Notes: a model not told the origin generated them from the sequence alone. A stretch of DNA of 64,000 nucleotides from Streptomyces reniochalinae (GCF_003323735.1 NZ_QOIM01000042.1:620001-684000), one strand, 5' to 3'. Shown: positions 31,317 through 41,001, numbered from the stretch's first letter. Numbers and translations are program-made.

Positions 31317-32120
31317 TCAGCCGCGCCCGATGTAGGGCATCTTCGTGGCCATCACCGTCGCGAACTGGACGTTGGCTTCCCCGGGCAGGGAGGCCATGTG
31401 GCGCACGGTGCGTGCGACGTCGGCGGCGTCCATGGTGGGTTCCGCGGCGACGGTGCCGTCGGCCTGGGGCACGCCCCGGGTCATGGCGGCGGTCATCTCG
31501 GTGGCGGCGTTGCCGATGTCGATCTGGCCGCAGGCGATGTCGTACGGACGGCCGTCCAGGGAAAGGGACTTGGTCAGGCCGGTGACGGCGTGTTTGGTGG
31601 CGGTGTAGGCGATCGAACCCGGCCGCGGGGTGTGCGCGGACAGGGAGCCGTTGTTGATGATGCGGCCCCCCATGGGGCGCTGACTCCTCATCAGCCGGAA
31701 GGCGCCCTGTGCGCACAGGAAGGCGCCGTGCAGGTTGACGTCGACGACGGTGCGCCACTGCTCGTAGGTGAGGTCCTCCAGCGGGACGCCGGGCCCGAAG
31801 GTGCCCGCGTTGTTGAAGAGCAGGTCGAGCCGCCCCCAGGTGTCGCGCACCGTCTCGAAGAGGGCGGTGACCGCCGCCGGTTCCGTGACGTCGGTGGCCA
31901 CGCACAGGGTGGTCGCGTTGCCGCCGGCGAGCGTGGCGGTCTCCTCCAGCGCCGCGTGCCTGCGGCCCGCCAGCGCCACCGACCAGCCGGCATCGGCCAG
32001 CTCCAGTGCGACGGCCCGTCCGATGCCGGAGCCCGCGCCGGTGACCACCGCGGTGCTGTGCCGGGGGGCCGGGGCGGGCGCGCCGTGGCCGTCGTGCTGC
32101 TGCTGGTGCTCCTGCGTCAT
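31317..32120 (-). CDS. Short-chain dehydrogenase/reductase
   Basis: This 267-residue NAD(P)-dependent oxidoreductase has the cofactor motif TGAGSGIGR near residue 27 and NNAG near 105. The catalytic Ser-Tyr-Lys set appears as NNGSLSAH and YTATK near 170. The start ATG 32120 puts the Rossmann motif at the usual place after a short His/Gln-rich tail; upstream in-frame codons are not gene-like. It follows the hydroxy-acid oxidase in order, with a ~140-bp gap, so an operon is uncertain. The substrate is not predictable. Confidence 0.9.
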   Translation of the reverse strand: MTQEHQQQHDGHGAPAPAPRHSTAVVTGAGSGIGRAVALELADAGWSVALAGRRHAALEETATLAGGNATTLCVATDVTEPAAVTALFETVRDTWGRLDLLFNNAGTFGPGVPLEDLTYEQWRTVVDVNLHGAFLCAQGAFRLMRSQRPMGGRIINNGSLSAHTPRPGSIAYTATKHAVTGLTKSLSLDGRPYDIACGQIDIGNAATEMTAAMTRGVPQADGTVAAEPTMDAADVARTVRHMASLPGEANVQFATVMATKMPYIGRG

Positions 32121-32284
32121 GGGCGCAGCGTACGCGGCCCCTTGCGCGCCGCCGCCCGGTGTGGGGTTCGTCACGGGGCCCGTTTCCGGCCAGGTGGGGG
32201 AGGGGGTCGGCGAACAAAGACATGGGCCGTCGCCGGAAAGCCTGGGAGAATGTTCGCGCCCGTGACAATCTCCTGGAGAGGTGC

Positions 32285-33637
32285 ATGACCAGCCCCGGCC
32301 CCCAGCAACCGGCCGCAATACCCGCCGAGACCTCGCAGCCCGCGCACCACCCGTCCCCGTCTCCCTCCGCTTCCCCCTCCCGCCCTGGGCAGGACTCCGC
32401 CGCCGCTGCGGCGGCCTCCGCGCCCGGTCTGACGCGCCGCCGCCGCGCGGGGCTGCTGATCACCCTCATCCTCGGCGGGCTGACGGCGCTCCCGCCCCTG
32501 TCCATCGACATGTACCTCCCGGCGCTGCCGGAGGTCGGCGCCGCGCTCCACGTGCCCGCCGCCACCGCTCAGCTCACCCTTACGGCCTGTCTGATCGGGC
32601 TCGCCGTCGGCCAGCTCATCGTCGGCCCGATGAGCGACAGGTTCGGGCGGCGCCGGCCGCTGCTGATCGGCATGAGCGCCTACGTCGTCGCGGGCGTCGC
32701 GTGCGCGCTGGCGCCGACCGCCGCGACGCTCACCGTCTGCCGGCTCGTCCAGGGGCTCGCCGGTGCGGCCGGGGTGGTGATCGCGCGGGCCGTGGTCCGC
32801 GACATGTACGACGGGCTGGCGATGGCCCGGTTCTTCTCCACTCTCATGCTGATCTCCGGCGTCGCGCCGATCCTGGCGCCCGTCCTGGGCGGCCAGGTGC
32901 TGCGCTTCACCGACTGGCGGGGCGTCTTCGTCATCCTCTCCGCCATCGGGCTGCTGCTCGTTCTGGTGGTCCTGCGCAAGCTGCCCGAGACGCTGCCGGC
33001 CGAGCAGCGGCACAAGGGCGGGCTGTCCGACGCGCTGCGCAGTATGCGCGCGCTGCTGGCCGACCGGGTCTTCGCCGGATACCTGCTGACCGGCAGCCTG
33101 GCCTTCGCCGCCCTGTTCTCCTACGTGTCGGCGTCGCCGTTCGTCATGCAGGAGATCTACGGTGCGTCGCCGCAGACCTTCAGCCTGCTGTTCATGGTCA
33201 ACTCGATCGGCATCGTCGCCTTCGGGCAGCTCAACGGCAAGGTGCTGGTCGGCCGGGTCTCCCTGGACCGGGTGCTGGCCTTCGGGCTGTGCATGGTGGG
33301 CGCCGCCACGGTGGCGCTGCTGGTGATGACGACCGGCGTGTTCGGTGAGGTCTCTCTCGCCCCGCTGGCGACGGGGCTGTGCGTGCTGATGTCCGGCATG
33401 GGCCTGATCATGCCCAACGCCAACTCGCAGGCGCTGATGCGCACCCCGCACTCCGCCGGGTCCGCCTCGGCGCTGCTGGGCACCTCGCAGTTCCTCGTCG
33501 GCGCTCTCGCCTCGCCGCTGGTGGGCGTCGCGGGCGAGCAGACGGCTGTGCCCATGGCGCTCGTCCAGTTCAGCGCGGTGGCACTCGCCGCGCTCGCCTT
33601 CGTGGGACTCTGCCGCCCATGGCGCGTACGCGACTGA
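32285..33637 (+). CDS. Bcr/CflA-type MFS drug exporter
   Basis: This 450-residue transporter has a ~50-residue Ser/Pro/Ala tail, then 12 membrane segments. LSIDMYLPALPEVGAALH after helix 1 is characteristic of the Bcr/CflA subfamily. Motif A GPMSDRFGRRRPLL follows helix 2. ATG 32285 is preceded by GGAGAGG. It likely exports drugs such as bicyclomycin or chloramphenicol-like compounds by proton antiport. It overlaps the start of the following serine hydrolase by 19 bp, which suggests translational coupling. Confidence 0.92.
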   Translation: MTSPGPQQPAAIPAETSQPAHHPSPSPSASPSRPGQDSAAAAAASAPGLTRRRRAGLLITLILGGLTALPPLSIDMYLPALPEVGAALHVPAATAQLTLTACLIGLAVGQLIVGPMSDRFGRRRPLLIGMSAYVVAGVACALAPTAATLTVCRLVQGLAGAAGVVIARAVVRDMYDGLAMARFFSTLMLISGVAPILAPVLGGQVLRFTDWRGVFVILSAIGLLLVLVVLRKLPETLPAEQRHKGGLSDALRSMRALLADRVFAGYLLTGSLAFAALFSYVSASPFVMQEIYGASPQTFSLLFMVNSIGIVAFGQLNGKVLVGRVSLDRVLAFGLCMVGAATVALLVMTTGVFGEVSLAPLATGLCVLMSGMGLIMPNANSQALMRTPHSAGSASALLGTSQFLVGALASPLVGVAGEQTAVPMALVQFSAVALAALAFVGLCRPWRVRD

Positions 33638-34938
33638 AGAGCGCGGCCTCGCTGGAGGGTGCCGAGCGGCGCCGCTTCCAGCGCAAGGCCGGGCTCGCCA
33701 CCGAACACCTGGCCGACCTGACCGGCGGCATCGACCGGCTGCCCGCCACCGGATGGTGCGCGGGCGCCGTCGTGCTGGCCGGCCGCGGCCCGTACGTCGC
33801 CGTCGAGCACGCGGCGGGATGGGCGCTGCGCTACGCCGCCTGGGACCCCGAGGCCGGGCGGCCCGTCGAACTGCCGCGGGAGAAGTGGCTGCCGATGCGG
33901 CCCGGCACCGTCTTCGACGTGGCCTCCCTCACCAAGCTGTTCACCGCCGTCGCCGCCCTCCAGCAGGTCGAGCGCGGCGCCCTCGACCTGGACGCGCTCG
34001 TCATCGAGTACGCCGACCCCCGTGCCGGGCTCGTCACCGACCACGGCATCACCGTGCGCCACCTGCTTACCCACACCTCGGGGCTACGGGCCGAGCTGCC
34101 CTTCTACGAGCACAACACCGCCGAGCACGCCGCGCTGCTGTGGTCCGAGAAGCCCCTCACCGAGCCCGGCGGCCGGCACCTGTACTCCGACCTCAACCTG
34201 CTGCTGCTCGAACGGGTGCTCTGCCAGGTCACGGGCCGGACCCTGGACGCCCTGGTACGCGACGGCATCACCAAGCCGCTCGGCATGACCAGGACCCGCT
34301 TCCGCCCGCCCCACTCCTGGCGTCCCCGCATCGCCGCCACGGAGGACCAGCGCAAACCCTGGGCCAAGCTCAACCGGGGCCTGGTGCACGGACGCGTCCA
34401 CGACGAGAACGCCTACGCCATGGGCGGCGTGGCCGGGCACGCGGGGCTCTTCTCCACCGCCCACGACCTGGCTGTCCTGTGCCGCACGCTGCTGACCGGC
34501 GGCGCCTACGGCCCGGCCCGCATTCTGGCCCCCTCCTCGGTTTCGGCCCTGCTCGACCCGCCGGGCCTCGGCTTCCAGACCGGCGCCGCCTGGTTCATGG
34601 GCGAACTCGCGACACGGCCCCCCGGACCGGGACCGGGACCGGGACCCGGCCCGGCATCCGCACCCGGCCCGGCATCCGCACCCGGTCCGGCGTCCGCGTC
34701 CTGCCCCCCGTCCGAGAACGAGGCCGCGCCCGGGACCGGCGGGGCCGTGCCCGCGACCGAGCAGGCCGCCTCCCGGGCGGCCGGGCACACCGGCTTCACC
34801 GGCACCAGCCTCGTACTCGACCCCGTGACCGACACCTTCCTGGTGCTGCTGGCCAACACGGTGCACCCGGTGCGCAGGCCCGCCGACAGCCGCCCCCGCG
34901 CGGCGGCGGCCACCAGGCTGGCCCGGGCGGTGCGCTGA
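33619..34938 (+). CDS. Beta-lactamase-like serine hydrolase
   Basis: This 439-residue penicillin-binding-protein-like hydrolase carries the SxxK motif in VASLTKLFTA (about residue 105) and YxN-type YSDLN (about 190), followed by a C-terminal HTGFTGTS (the HxG motif). The chain between about residues 335 and 385 is a Gly-Pro-Ala-Ser low-complexity insertion of repeats (GPGPGPGPGPASAPGPASAP). ATG 33619 overlaps the MFS gene by 19 bp. No clear signal peptide, so it is probably a cytoplasmic esterase or peptidase of the class C family. Confidence 0.9.
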   Translation: MARTRLKSAASLEGAERRRFQRKAGLATEHLADLTGGIDRLPATGWCAGAVVLAGRGPYVAVEHAAGWALRYAAWDPEAGRPVELPREKWLPMRPGTVFDVASLTKLFTAVAALQQVERGALDLDALVIEYADPRAGLVTDHGITVRHLLTHTSGLRAELPFYEHNTAEHAALLWSEKPLTEPGGRHLYSDLNLLLLERVLCQVTGRTLDALVRDGITKPLGMTRTRFRPPHSWRPRIAATEDQRKPWAKLNRGLVHGRVHDENAYAMGGVAGHAGLFSTAHDLAVLCRTLLTGGAYGPARILAPSSVSALLDPPGLGFQTGAAWFMGELATRPPGPGPGPGPGPASAPGPASAPGPASASCPPSENEAAPGTGGAVPATEQAASRAAGHTGFTGTSLVLDPVTDTFLVLLANTVHPVRRPADSRPRAAAATRLARAVR

Positions 34939-35065
34939 GCGCGTACGGCCGGGGCGGGGCGCCGGTGCTGCCCGGCTTCCCGGAGCGAGGTGCCGGGGCT
35001 GCCGGGCCCCCGCCGCGAGGGGCGGGCAGCCGGAGCGAGGCGGCGGGCGACACGCCGCGACTTCC

Positions 35066-35071
35066 TACACT
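35066..35071 (+). promoter_or_regulatory. -10 element of a leaderless Rsm22-like gene
   Basis: TACACT lies seven bases before the GTG at 35078. The predicted transcript would start at the initiation codon. No clear -35 is visible in the GC-rich upstream DNA. Confidence 0.5.
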
Positions 35072-35077
35072 GGCGTA

Positions 35078-36073
35078 GTGATGGAGCAAGAACTGCGCGG
35101 CGCGCTCGCCGCCCTCGTGGACGGGCTGCCCGCGCGGCAGGCGTCGGCCGCCGTGGAGCGGCTGATCGGCCACTACCGCGGCGAGACGCCCACCGGCGCG
35201 CCCGTACTGCGCGAGCGCGCGGACGCGGTGGCCTACGCCGCCTACCGCATGCCCGCCACCTTCGCCGCCGCCTCCGCCGCGCTGGACGCCCTCGCCGCCC
35301 GGGCCCCGGGCTGGGCCCCCGCCTCCCACCTGGACATCGGCGGCGGCACCGGCGCGGCGGTATGGGCCGCGGCGCAGGTGTGGGAGACCTCACGGACGGC
35401 GCCGAGGGCGACGACGGTCCTCGACTGGGCGGAGCCCGCGCTCGCTCTCGGCCGCGAGCTGGCGTCGTCCGCCGACGCCGTACGGGAGACCGCCTGGCGG
35501 GCCGGGTCGCTGCGCGGCTCCGTGCCGGCCATGGGCCCTGCCGACCTGGTGACGGCCTCGTATGTGCTGGGTGAGCTGGACGCCGACGACCGGCGGGCGG
35601 TCGTGGACGCGGCGGCCCGTGCGGCGCGGGGCGCGGTGGTCCTGGTGGAGCCCGGCACTCCGGACGGCTACCTGCGCGTCCGCGAGGCCCGCGACGCGCT
35701 GCTGGCGGCGGGCCTGCGCGTCCTGGCGCCCTGCCCGCACGACGCCACCTGTCCGATTGTGGTCGGACAGGACTGGTGCCACTTCGCCGTACGGGTCGCC
35801 CGCTCCTCCCTCCACCGGCGGGTGAAGGGCGGCGAACTCGGATACGAGGACGAGAAGTACAGCTACGTGGCAGCCGTCCGGGACGGCCTCGGCGAGGCCG
35901 TGGGCGCCGGTGGACCGGCGCGCGTGGTGCGCAGGCCGTTGCTCCGCAAGGGCCAGGTGCTCCTGGACCTGTGCGCGCCCGAGGGCGGCCTCACCCGCCG
36001 CACCGTCACCAAGCGCGACGGTGCCGACACCTACCGGGCCGCCCGCAAGACCGACTGGGGCGACACCTGGTGA
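35078..36073 (+). CDS. Rsm22-like small ribosomal subunit methyltransferase
   Basis: This 331-residue SAM-dependent methyltransferase of the Rsm22/mS-type family has SAM motif I HLDIGGGTGAAVWAA near residue 90, a DLVTASYVLGEL acceptor region, and LVEPGTPDGYLRVREAR. A cysteine cluster lies in CPHDATCPIVVGQDWCHF (about 215-230), which could bind an iron-sulfur or zinc centre, as in the family. It is usually linked to ribosome assembly. The start may be GTG 35078 or ATG 35081; a -10 box seven bases upstream predicts a leaderless message. Confidence 0.88.
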   Translation: MMEQELRGALAALVDGLPARQASAAVERLIGHYRGETPTGAPVLRERADAVAYAAYRMPATFAAASAALDALAARAPGWAPASHLDIGGGTGAAVWAAAQVWETSRTAPRATTVLDWAEPALALGRELASSADAVRETAWRAGSLRGSVPAMGPADLVTASYVLGELDADDRRAVVDAAARAARGAVVLVEPGTPDGYLRVREARDALLAAGLRVLAPCPHDATCPIVVGQDWCHFAVRVARSSLHRRVKGGELGYEDEKYSYVAAVRDGLGEAVGAGGPARVVRRPLLRKGQVLLDLCAPEGGLTRRTVTKRDGADTYRAARKTDWGDTW

Positions 36074-36211
36074 ACCCGGTGCCGTCGAGGACCGCGGTGG
36101 CCTCGGCCGTGGCCCAGGCGCGCAGGGCCGGGCGCTCGGTGAGCACGTGTCGTACGCGGCGGTGCGACCGTAGCGACGGCGTCGCGTCCTCGGCAACGGC
36201 TTCTCCGCCGG

Positions 36212-36868
36212 TCACCCGCGCCCGTCCACCAGTCCTGATTCCCAGGCCCAGGCGGCGATCTCCACGCGGTTGCGGGCGTTCAGTTTGGTCTGCACGTTGG
36301 TCAGGTGCGTCTTCACCGTGCCCACCGAGATGGTCAGTTCGGTGGCGATCTCGGCGTTGGTGAGCCCCCTGGCCACGAGCCGCACCAGGGCCTCCTCCCG
36401 CGGGGAGAGCGCCGTGTGCGGCTCGCGCGGGGAGGGGCCCGCGCTGTTGAGGCGCTCCAGCAGCCGGACCGTGATGGCCGGGCTCACCAGGGCCTCGCCC
36501 GAGGCCGCCGCTCTGACGGCCTCGACCAGAAGAGCGGGCCCCGAGTCCTTGAGCAGGAAGCCGGACGCGCCCTCGCTCAGGGCGCGTTGCACGTACGCGT
36601 CGTCGTCGAACGTCGTGACCACGACGACCTTCGGTGGGTTCACGGTGCCGGGCCGCGTCAGTCTGCGCAGCGCCTCCAGCCCGTCCATGCGGGGCATACG
36701 GATGTCCATCAGCGCCACGTCGGGCCGGTGGCGCTCGGCGAGTTCCACGGCGTGCACTCCGTCCTCGGCCTCCGCGACGACGTCGATGTCGTCCTCCGCC
36801 GCCAGGACCATCGCGAACCCGGCACGGACCATGGCCTGGTCGTCGGCGATCAGCACCCGGATCGTCAC
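36212..36868 (-). CDS. NarL/LuxR-family response regulator
   Basis: This 218-residue regulator has an N-terminal receiver domain with the acidic pair ADDQ, the phosphorylated Asp in ALMDIRMPRMDG (about residue 56) and Lys in LLKDSG. It has a C-terminal LuxR helix-turn-helix with LSPREEALVRLVARGLTNAEIA and GTVKTHLTNVQTKL. GTG 36868 overlaps the kinase stop (GTGA), so the two are co-translated. It probably controls the divergent ABC exporter genes. Confidence 0.93.
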   Translation of the reverse strand: MTIRVLIADDQAMVRAGFAMVLAAEDDIDVVAEAEDGVHAVELAERHRPDVALMDIRMPRMDGLEALRRLTRPGTVNPPKVVVVTTFDDDAYVQRALSEGASGFLLKDSGPALLVEAVRAAASGEALVSPAITVRLLERLNSAGPSPREPHTALSPREEALVRLVARGLTNAEIATELTISVGTVKTHLTNVQTKLNARNRVEIAAWAWESGLVDGRG

Positions 36869-38103
36869 GAGGCCGCTCCCCGCGCCGGGGACGCCGGGGT
36901 CGCCGCGGGCACCGGGGACACCGGGAGCGCGGCCTCGACGCCCCAGCCGCCTGTGGTCACCGGGCCCGCCTGGACGGTTCCGCCGATCAGGCCCACCCGC
37001 TCGGCCAGGCCCCGCAGCCCGAAGCCGCTGTCGGACACCGGGTGCGCCCTTCCGTCGTCGCTGACCCGTACGGTGACCCGGTCCGCCGAGCGTGCCACGC
37101 GCACCCGCACCTCGGTGCAGCCGTGGGCGTGTTTGCGCACGTTGGTGAGGGCTTCCATCACGACCCGGTGGGCGGTGGTGGTCACCTCCACCGGCAGGTC
37201 GTCGAAGGACCCTTCCGACTCCAGCCGGGCCCGGGCGCCGCCGATCGTCGAGAACTCCTCGACGAGCGTGCGCACCTCGTCGATACCCGCCAGCGGCGTC
37301 AGCGCCACGTCCGAGTCGGCGTCGCGCAGCATGCCGACCATGCGCCGCATGGAGGTCAGCGCCTCCGTTCCGGCCTGCTCGATGCGGTGCAGCGCGGGCG
37401 GCAGGAGTTCGGGCCGCCGGTCCGCCACCACCTGGGCCCCCTGCGCCTGGACGACGATGCCGGTCACGTGGTGGGCGACGAAGTCGTGCAGGTCCCTGGC
37501 GAACTCCGTCCGCTGCTCCAGCCTGAGGGCCGCCGCCTGCCGCCGCCGGTCCGCCAGGAGCAGCCGCATCCCGAGGCCGATGCCCAGCACCGTGACCGCT
37601 GCCAGCGCGAAGAGCAGCGCCATGATGAGGGTGGACTGCCGGAACGCGACCGACACGGGCCGCAGCACGATCGCCAACCACAGCGCGGGGACGGCGGCGG
37701 TCGCCCACGACGGCTGCCCGCGGCGGGCGACGATCAGGAGGAGCCACGCCAGTGCCGCGGGTTCGGCGAACCCCATCGCCTGCGATCCGGCCGGCATCTC
37801 CAGGTGCAGCCACACCGACAGACACAGCGACACGAGAGCGAGGGCGCAGGCGGCCGCCGGCAGGGCCCGGCTGCCGAGCCGGGGCGAGGCCGCGACGAGG
37901 CCGACCGCCAGGAGCGCGCCGGCCAGCTTGGCGGGGCCGTGCTCCGCGATCCAGTAGAAACCGGCCGCCCGGTCCAGCGCCACGAGGCCGGCCAGGCCCA
38001 CGATCAGCAGCGCCCCTACCGGAACGGGCAGTACCCGCGCCCGCCCCTGCCCAGGTGCGGCCATGGGCGCGGCCGTGGCCGCTTCGTCCGCCGCCTCCGC
38101 CAT
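36865..38103 (-). CDS. Two-component sensor histidine kinase (HisKA_3/DesK type)
   Basis: This 412-residue membrane kinase has about six hydrophobic segments in residues 30-190, forming the sensor. The phosphorylated His sits in the H-box RDLHDFVAHHVTGIVVQAQG, followed by an ATPase domain with EALTNVRKHAHG (N box) and GFGLRGLAERV (G box). ATG 38103 is chosen because it gives a short cytoplasmic head and has GGTGGAA upstream. It phosphorylates the response regulator encoded by the next gene, with which it overlaps by four bases. The divergent ABC exporter is the likely target, often a cell-envelope stress or antibiotic response. Confidence 0.92.
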   Translation of the reverse strand: MAEAADEAATAAPMAAPGQGRARVLPVPVGALLIVGLAGLVALDRAAGFYWIAEHGPAKLAGALLAVGLVAASPRLGSRALPAAACALALVSLCLSVWLHLEMPAGSQAMGFAEPAALAWLLLIVARRGQPSWATAAVPALWLAIVLRPVSVAFRQSTLIMALLFALAAVTVLGIGLGMRLLLADRRRQAAALRLEQRTEFARDLHDFVAHHVTGIVVQAQGAQVVADRRPELLPPALHRIEQAGTEALTSMRRMVGMLRDADSDVALTPLAGIDEVRTLVEEFSTIGGARARLESEGSFDDLPVEVTTTAHRVVMEALTNVRKHAHGCTEVRVRVARSADRVTVRVSDDGRAHPVSDSGFGLRGLAERVGLIGGTVQAGPVTTGGWGVEAALPVSPVPAATPASPARGAAS

Positions 38104-38389
38104 CTTTTCCACCGTGCTCCCCGCCGACCGGCCGAAAGTCGGAGCCGGTCGCGCAAGATCTGTCTTTCGCCCGATCCGCCGCGGCACGCGACGGAGAAGA
38201 GTGGTGCTCACCGGGCGGCGTTCGCCTTCCCTCACCCGAGGAGCATGTCATGGTCACGGTCCACCCCGGTCCGGCGGTACGCCGTACGTCGCGTCCCGCC
38301 GCCGGGCTCCCGGCCTCGACGGCGGCCGCACGGACCTCAGGCGACCCCGGCCTCCCCCACCCGCACGTACGTACGCACAGGAGCCACAC

Positions 38390-39394
38390 GTGAACCACTC
38401 AGCCACGCACTTCCCAGCCGGAGCGGGGTACGCGCACCCCCTCGGCAGGCCGGCGATCGAGGCCCACGGACTCGGCAAGAAGTACCGGCGTGGCTGGGCG
38501 TTGCGGGATGTCTCCTTCCGGCTGCCCGCCGGGCGGGTGTGCGGTCTCGTCGGCCCCAACGGGGCGGGCAAGTCCACCCTGATGAGCCTGGCCACCCACA
38601 TGATCCGGCCGACGACCGGCGGCCTGCGGGTGTTCGGCCAGGCACCGGGGTCGGATGAGGCGGTCCGGCGCACCGCGTTCCTGTCCCAGGAGAAACCGCT
38701 GTTCCGGCGCTTCACCGTGGCCGAGACCCTGCGGCTCGGCCGCGAGCTCAACCCCCGCTGGGACCAGGGTGTCGCGGAAGGGATCGTCAGCGCGGGCCAG
38801 GTGCCGCTGACGGCGAGGATCGGGACCCTGTCCGGTGGGCAGCGCACCCGCGTCGCCTTCGCGCTGGCCTTCGGGAAACGCCCCGACCTGCTCATCCTCG
38901 ACGAGCCGATGTCCGATCTGGACCCGCTGGTGCGCCGTGAACTCACTCAGACGCTGACGGCGGAGGCCGCGCAGCACGGCACGACCGTGCTGGTGTCCTC
39001 GCACATGCTCGCCGAGCTCCAGTACATCTGCGACTACCTCCTCGTCGTCGCGAACGGCGGACTGCGGCTCGCGGGCGAGGTGGACGAACTGCGCGCCGCG
39101 CACGCCCTGCTCGCCGCCCCGGACGCCGGCCCTTCGCCCCACCTCGCACCGCACCGGGTCATCGAGTCCCGCGGCGCCCTCGGGGCCCGCGGCGACGAGG
39201 GCCGGCCTGGCGTCCTGGTGCGCCTCGGCGGTCCCCTCGAGTACGGCGAGCGGGCCGCGCCTCCCACCCTGGAGGAGCTCCTCCTCGGCTATCTGCGGTC
39301 GCCCGACGTGCCGGCGCTGATCGCCCCCAGCGCCCAGCCAGGCGACATCCACGACATCCTCACCCGCGACCAGCCCGAGACGGTGACAGCATGA
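38390..39394 (+). CDS. ABC exporter ATP-binding protein
   Basis: This 334-residue ATPase has Walker A GPNGAGKST (about residue 60), Q-loop, signature LSGGQRTR (about 145), Walker B LLILDEP and the H-loop SSHMLAEL. It has the ~220-residue core of CcmA/DrrA-type exporters plus a ~100-residue C-terminal extension. GTG 38390 is preceded by AGGAG. It overlaps the permease gene by four bases (ATGA) and forms the exporter with it. A ~285-bp gap with divergent promoters separates it from the two-component genes. Confidence 0.94.
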   Translation: MNHSATHFPAGAGYAHPLGRPAIEAHGLGKKYRRGWALRDVSFRLPAGRVCGLVGPNGAGKSTLMSLATHMIRPTTGGLRVFGQAPGSDEAVRRTAFLSQEKPLFRRFTVAETLRLGRELNPRWDQGVAEGIVSAGQVPLTARIGTLSGGQRTRVAFALAFGKRPDLLILDEPMSDLDPLVRRELTQTLTAEAAQHGTTVLVSSHMLAELQYICDYLLVVANGGLRLAGEVDELRAAHALLAAPDAGPSPHLAPHRVIESRGALGARGDEGRPGVLVRLGGPLEYGERAAPPTLEELLLGYLRSPDVPALIAPSAQPGDIHDILTRDQPETVTA

Positions 39395-40428
39395 CGACTC
39401 CCACCCTCGACCTGACCCCCTCTGTACCCGCGGGGCCGCCACGCGACGGAGGCGCCGCCCGGCGGTGGGGACCCGGGCTCGGCGGCACGGCCTGGCTCGT
39501 GTGGCGCCAGCACCGCGCCGCCTACTGGACCCTCATCGGCCTCACCCTCCTCGGCGTGGTCGCCATGGTCTGGCTGCGCGGGCAGATGATGGACCAGCTG
39601 AACGCCCTGGACGCGTCCGGGAGGACGTCGGACGGCCTGCCGCCCGACTTCGAGAAGTACGCCGACCGCCTCTTCACCTTCGGGGGTTTCCTGGGCTACG
39701 TCCCCGTCCTGCTCGGTGTCTTCCTCGGCGCCCCGCTGATCGCCGGTGACCTGGAGTCCGGCACCGTCAAGCTGGTGACCTCGCAGTCCGTCAGCCGGCT
39801 GCGGTGGCTCACCACGAAGCTCGCCATGACCGCCGGGCTGATCGCGCTGTGCACCGGTGTTCTCGGCGCGGTGTTCAACTGGTGGTGGAGCCCGCTCAGG
39901 GGGCGTGCCGACACCCTGGAATGGACCAGCAGCGTGTTCTTCGACGGCACGGGGCCCCTGCCCGTCGCCTACGCGCTGCTCACGTTCTCGGTGGGCGTGG
40001 CGGTCGGCATGGTGCTGCGCCGCACGCTGGTGTCGATGGTGGTCACGCTCGGCGTCGTCGGGGCGATGAGCGTCGTGTGGGACAGGTTCCGCCTGGATTT
40101 GGGGAACGTCATGACGGCCACCACCCACGACGGCGCAGGTGGCGGGCTTCCGGCCCTGCCCGACCAGGCGGTGCAGCAGGGGCAGGGCGCGTCCTTCCTC
40201 ACCAGCTCGGGAGAGAAGCTGGACTGGATGACCTGCCTCGCTCAGCAGGAGCACACCAAGGCGCACACCGCGTGCCTGGAGTCCAAGCACGTCGTCGGCC
40301 GGGCCATCGACTACCTGCCCGTCTCCCAGATGCACACGATGCAGTGGCTCGGAGCCGGCATCATGCTCGCCGTCACCGCCGCCGTCGTCGTCTTCGTCAT
40401 GACGTGGGGCCGCGGGCGGCTGCTGTGA
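39391..40428 (+). CDS. ABC-2-type exporter permease
   Basis: This 345-residue permease has about six hydrophobic segments: a first near residue 45 (AYWTLIGLTLLGVVAMVWL), a cluster at ~105-165, one at ~195-220 and a last at ~320. A large extracytoplasmic loop lies between helices five and six (about 230-315). It pairs with the ATPase encoded upstream and would export a lipid, peptide or drug. Its stop precedes a strong terminator. Confidence 0.9.
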   Translation: MTTPTLDLTPSVPAGPPRDGGAARRWGPGLGGTAWLVWRQHRAAYWTLIGLTLLGVVAMVWLRGQMMDQLNALDASGRTSDGLPPDFEKYADRLFTFGGFLGYVPVLLGVFLGAPLIAGDLESGTVKLVTSQSVSRLRWLTTKLAMTAGLIALCTGVLGAVFNWWWSPLRGRADTLEWTSSVFFDGTGPLPVAYALLTFSVGVAVGMVLRRTLVSMVVTLGVVGAMSVVWDRFRLDLGNVMTATTHDGAGGGLPALPDQAVQQGQGASFLTSSGEKLDWMTCLAQQEHTKAHTACLESKHVVGRAIDYLPVSQMHTMQWLGAGIMLAVTAAVVVFVMTWGRGRLL

Positions 40429-40442
40429 CACGCCACGCCACG

Positions 40443-40474
40443 GAGGGGCCGGCTCGCCAACGGGCCGGCCCCTC
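40443..40474. terminator. Bidirectional terminator between convergent genes
   Basis: GAGGGGCCGGC (40443..40453) pairs with GCCGGCCCCTC (40464..40474) over a ten-base loop, 15 bp after the permease stop and before the end of the convergent AhpD-like gene. Confidence 0.85.
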
Positions 40475-40542
40475 GGCCCGCTCCGGCCCGCCCCGCACCG
40501 GCCGTACCCCGCCCCCGCCAGGCCCGGGCGCAGGGCGCCTGC

Positions 40543-41001
40543 TCAGGCTCCCTGCGAGCCGCCCGGCGTCCGCGCCGGCCTCAGCTCCAGGGGGACGCCC
40601 AGCCGGTTGAAGGCGTTGATCAGGGCGACCTGTGCCACGAGGTGACCGCGCTCCGCCTCGTCGGGGAACCGCTCGCACACCTCCTGCCACAGCGCGTCGG
40701 CCACGCGCACCTGCCGGGTGACCGCCTCGGTGTAGGCGAGGGCGGCCCGCTCCCGCGCGGTGAACAGCTCCGACTCCTCCCACACCGGCAGTTGGTCGAG
40801 CCGGTCCTGACTCTCGCCGGACCTGCGCGCCTGGCGGGTGTGCAGGTCCACGCAGAAGACGCAGCCGTTGAGCTGGGAGGCGCGGATCTTGGCGAGTTCG
40901 CGCACCGTCGCGTCCAGCGGCCCGGTGTCGAGCGCGACCTGAGCCCGCCCGAGCGCCTTGTAGGGCTCGCCAGCCGCGCTTCCCATGTCGAGACGTGCCA
41001 T
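40543..41001 (-). CDS. Carboxymuconolactone decarboxylase/AhpD-like protein
   Basis: This 152-residue helical protein has the AhpD-type CxxC motif in CVFCVDLH (about residues 46-53). These proteins act as alkylhydroperoxidase-like thiol peroxidase partners. ATG 41001 is preceded by a GAGGAGGAA purine run. It is a typical single-domain length of ~150 residues. It is convergent with the ABC permease gene, and the next upstream gene on the same strand starts more than 150 bp away, so it is likely monocistronic. Confidence 0.9.
   Translation of the reverse strand: MARLDMGSAAGEPYKALGRAQVALDTGPLDATVRELAKIRASQLNGCVFCVDLHTRQARRSGESQDRLDQLPVWEESELFTARERAALAYTEAVTRQVRVADALWQEVCERFPDEAERGHLVAQVALINAFNRLGVPLELRPARTPGGSQGA

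Noticed and set aside
29926..32565. 879-codon minus-strand frame through the hydroxy-acid oxidase and SDR genes
   Set aside because: It crosses two genes in a shifted frame and is almost pure Arg/Pro/Gly; the real frames have catalytic motifs.
34620..34710. Repeat in the serine hydrolase gene as a mobile-element trace
   Set aside because: It encodes a Gly-Pro-Ala-Ser linker by slippage-type repeats and keeps the frame.
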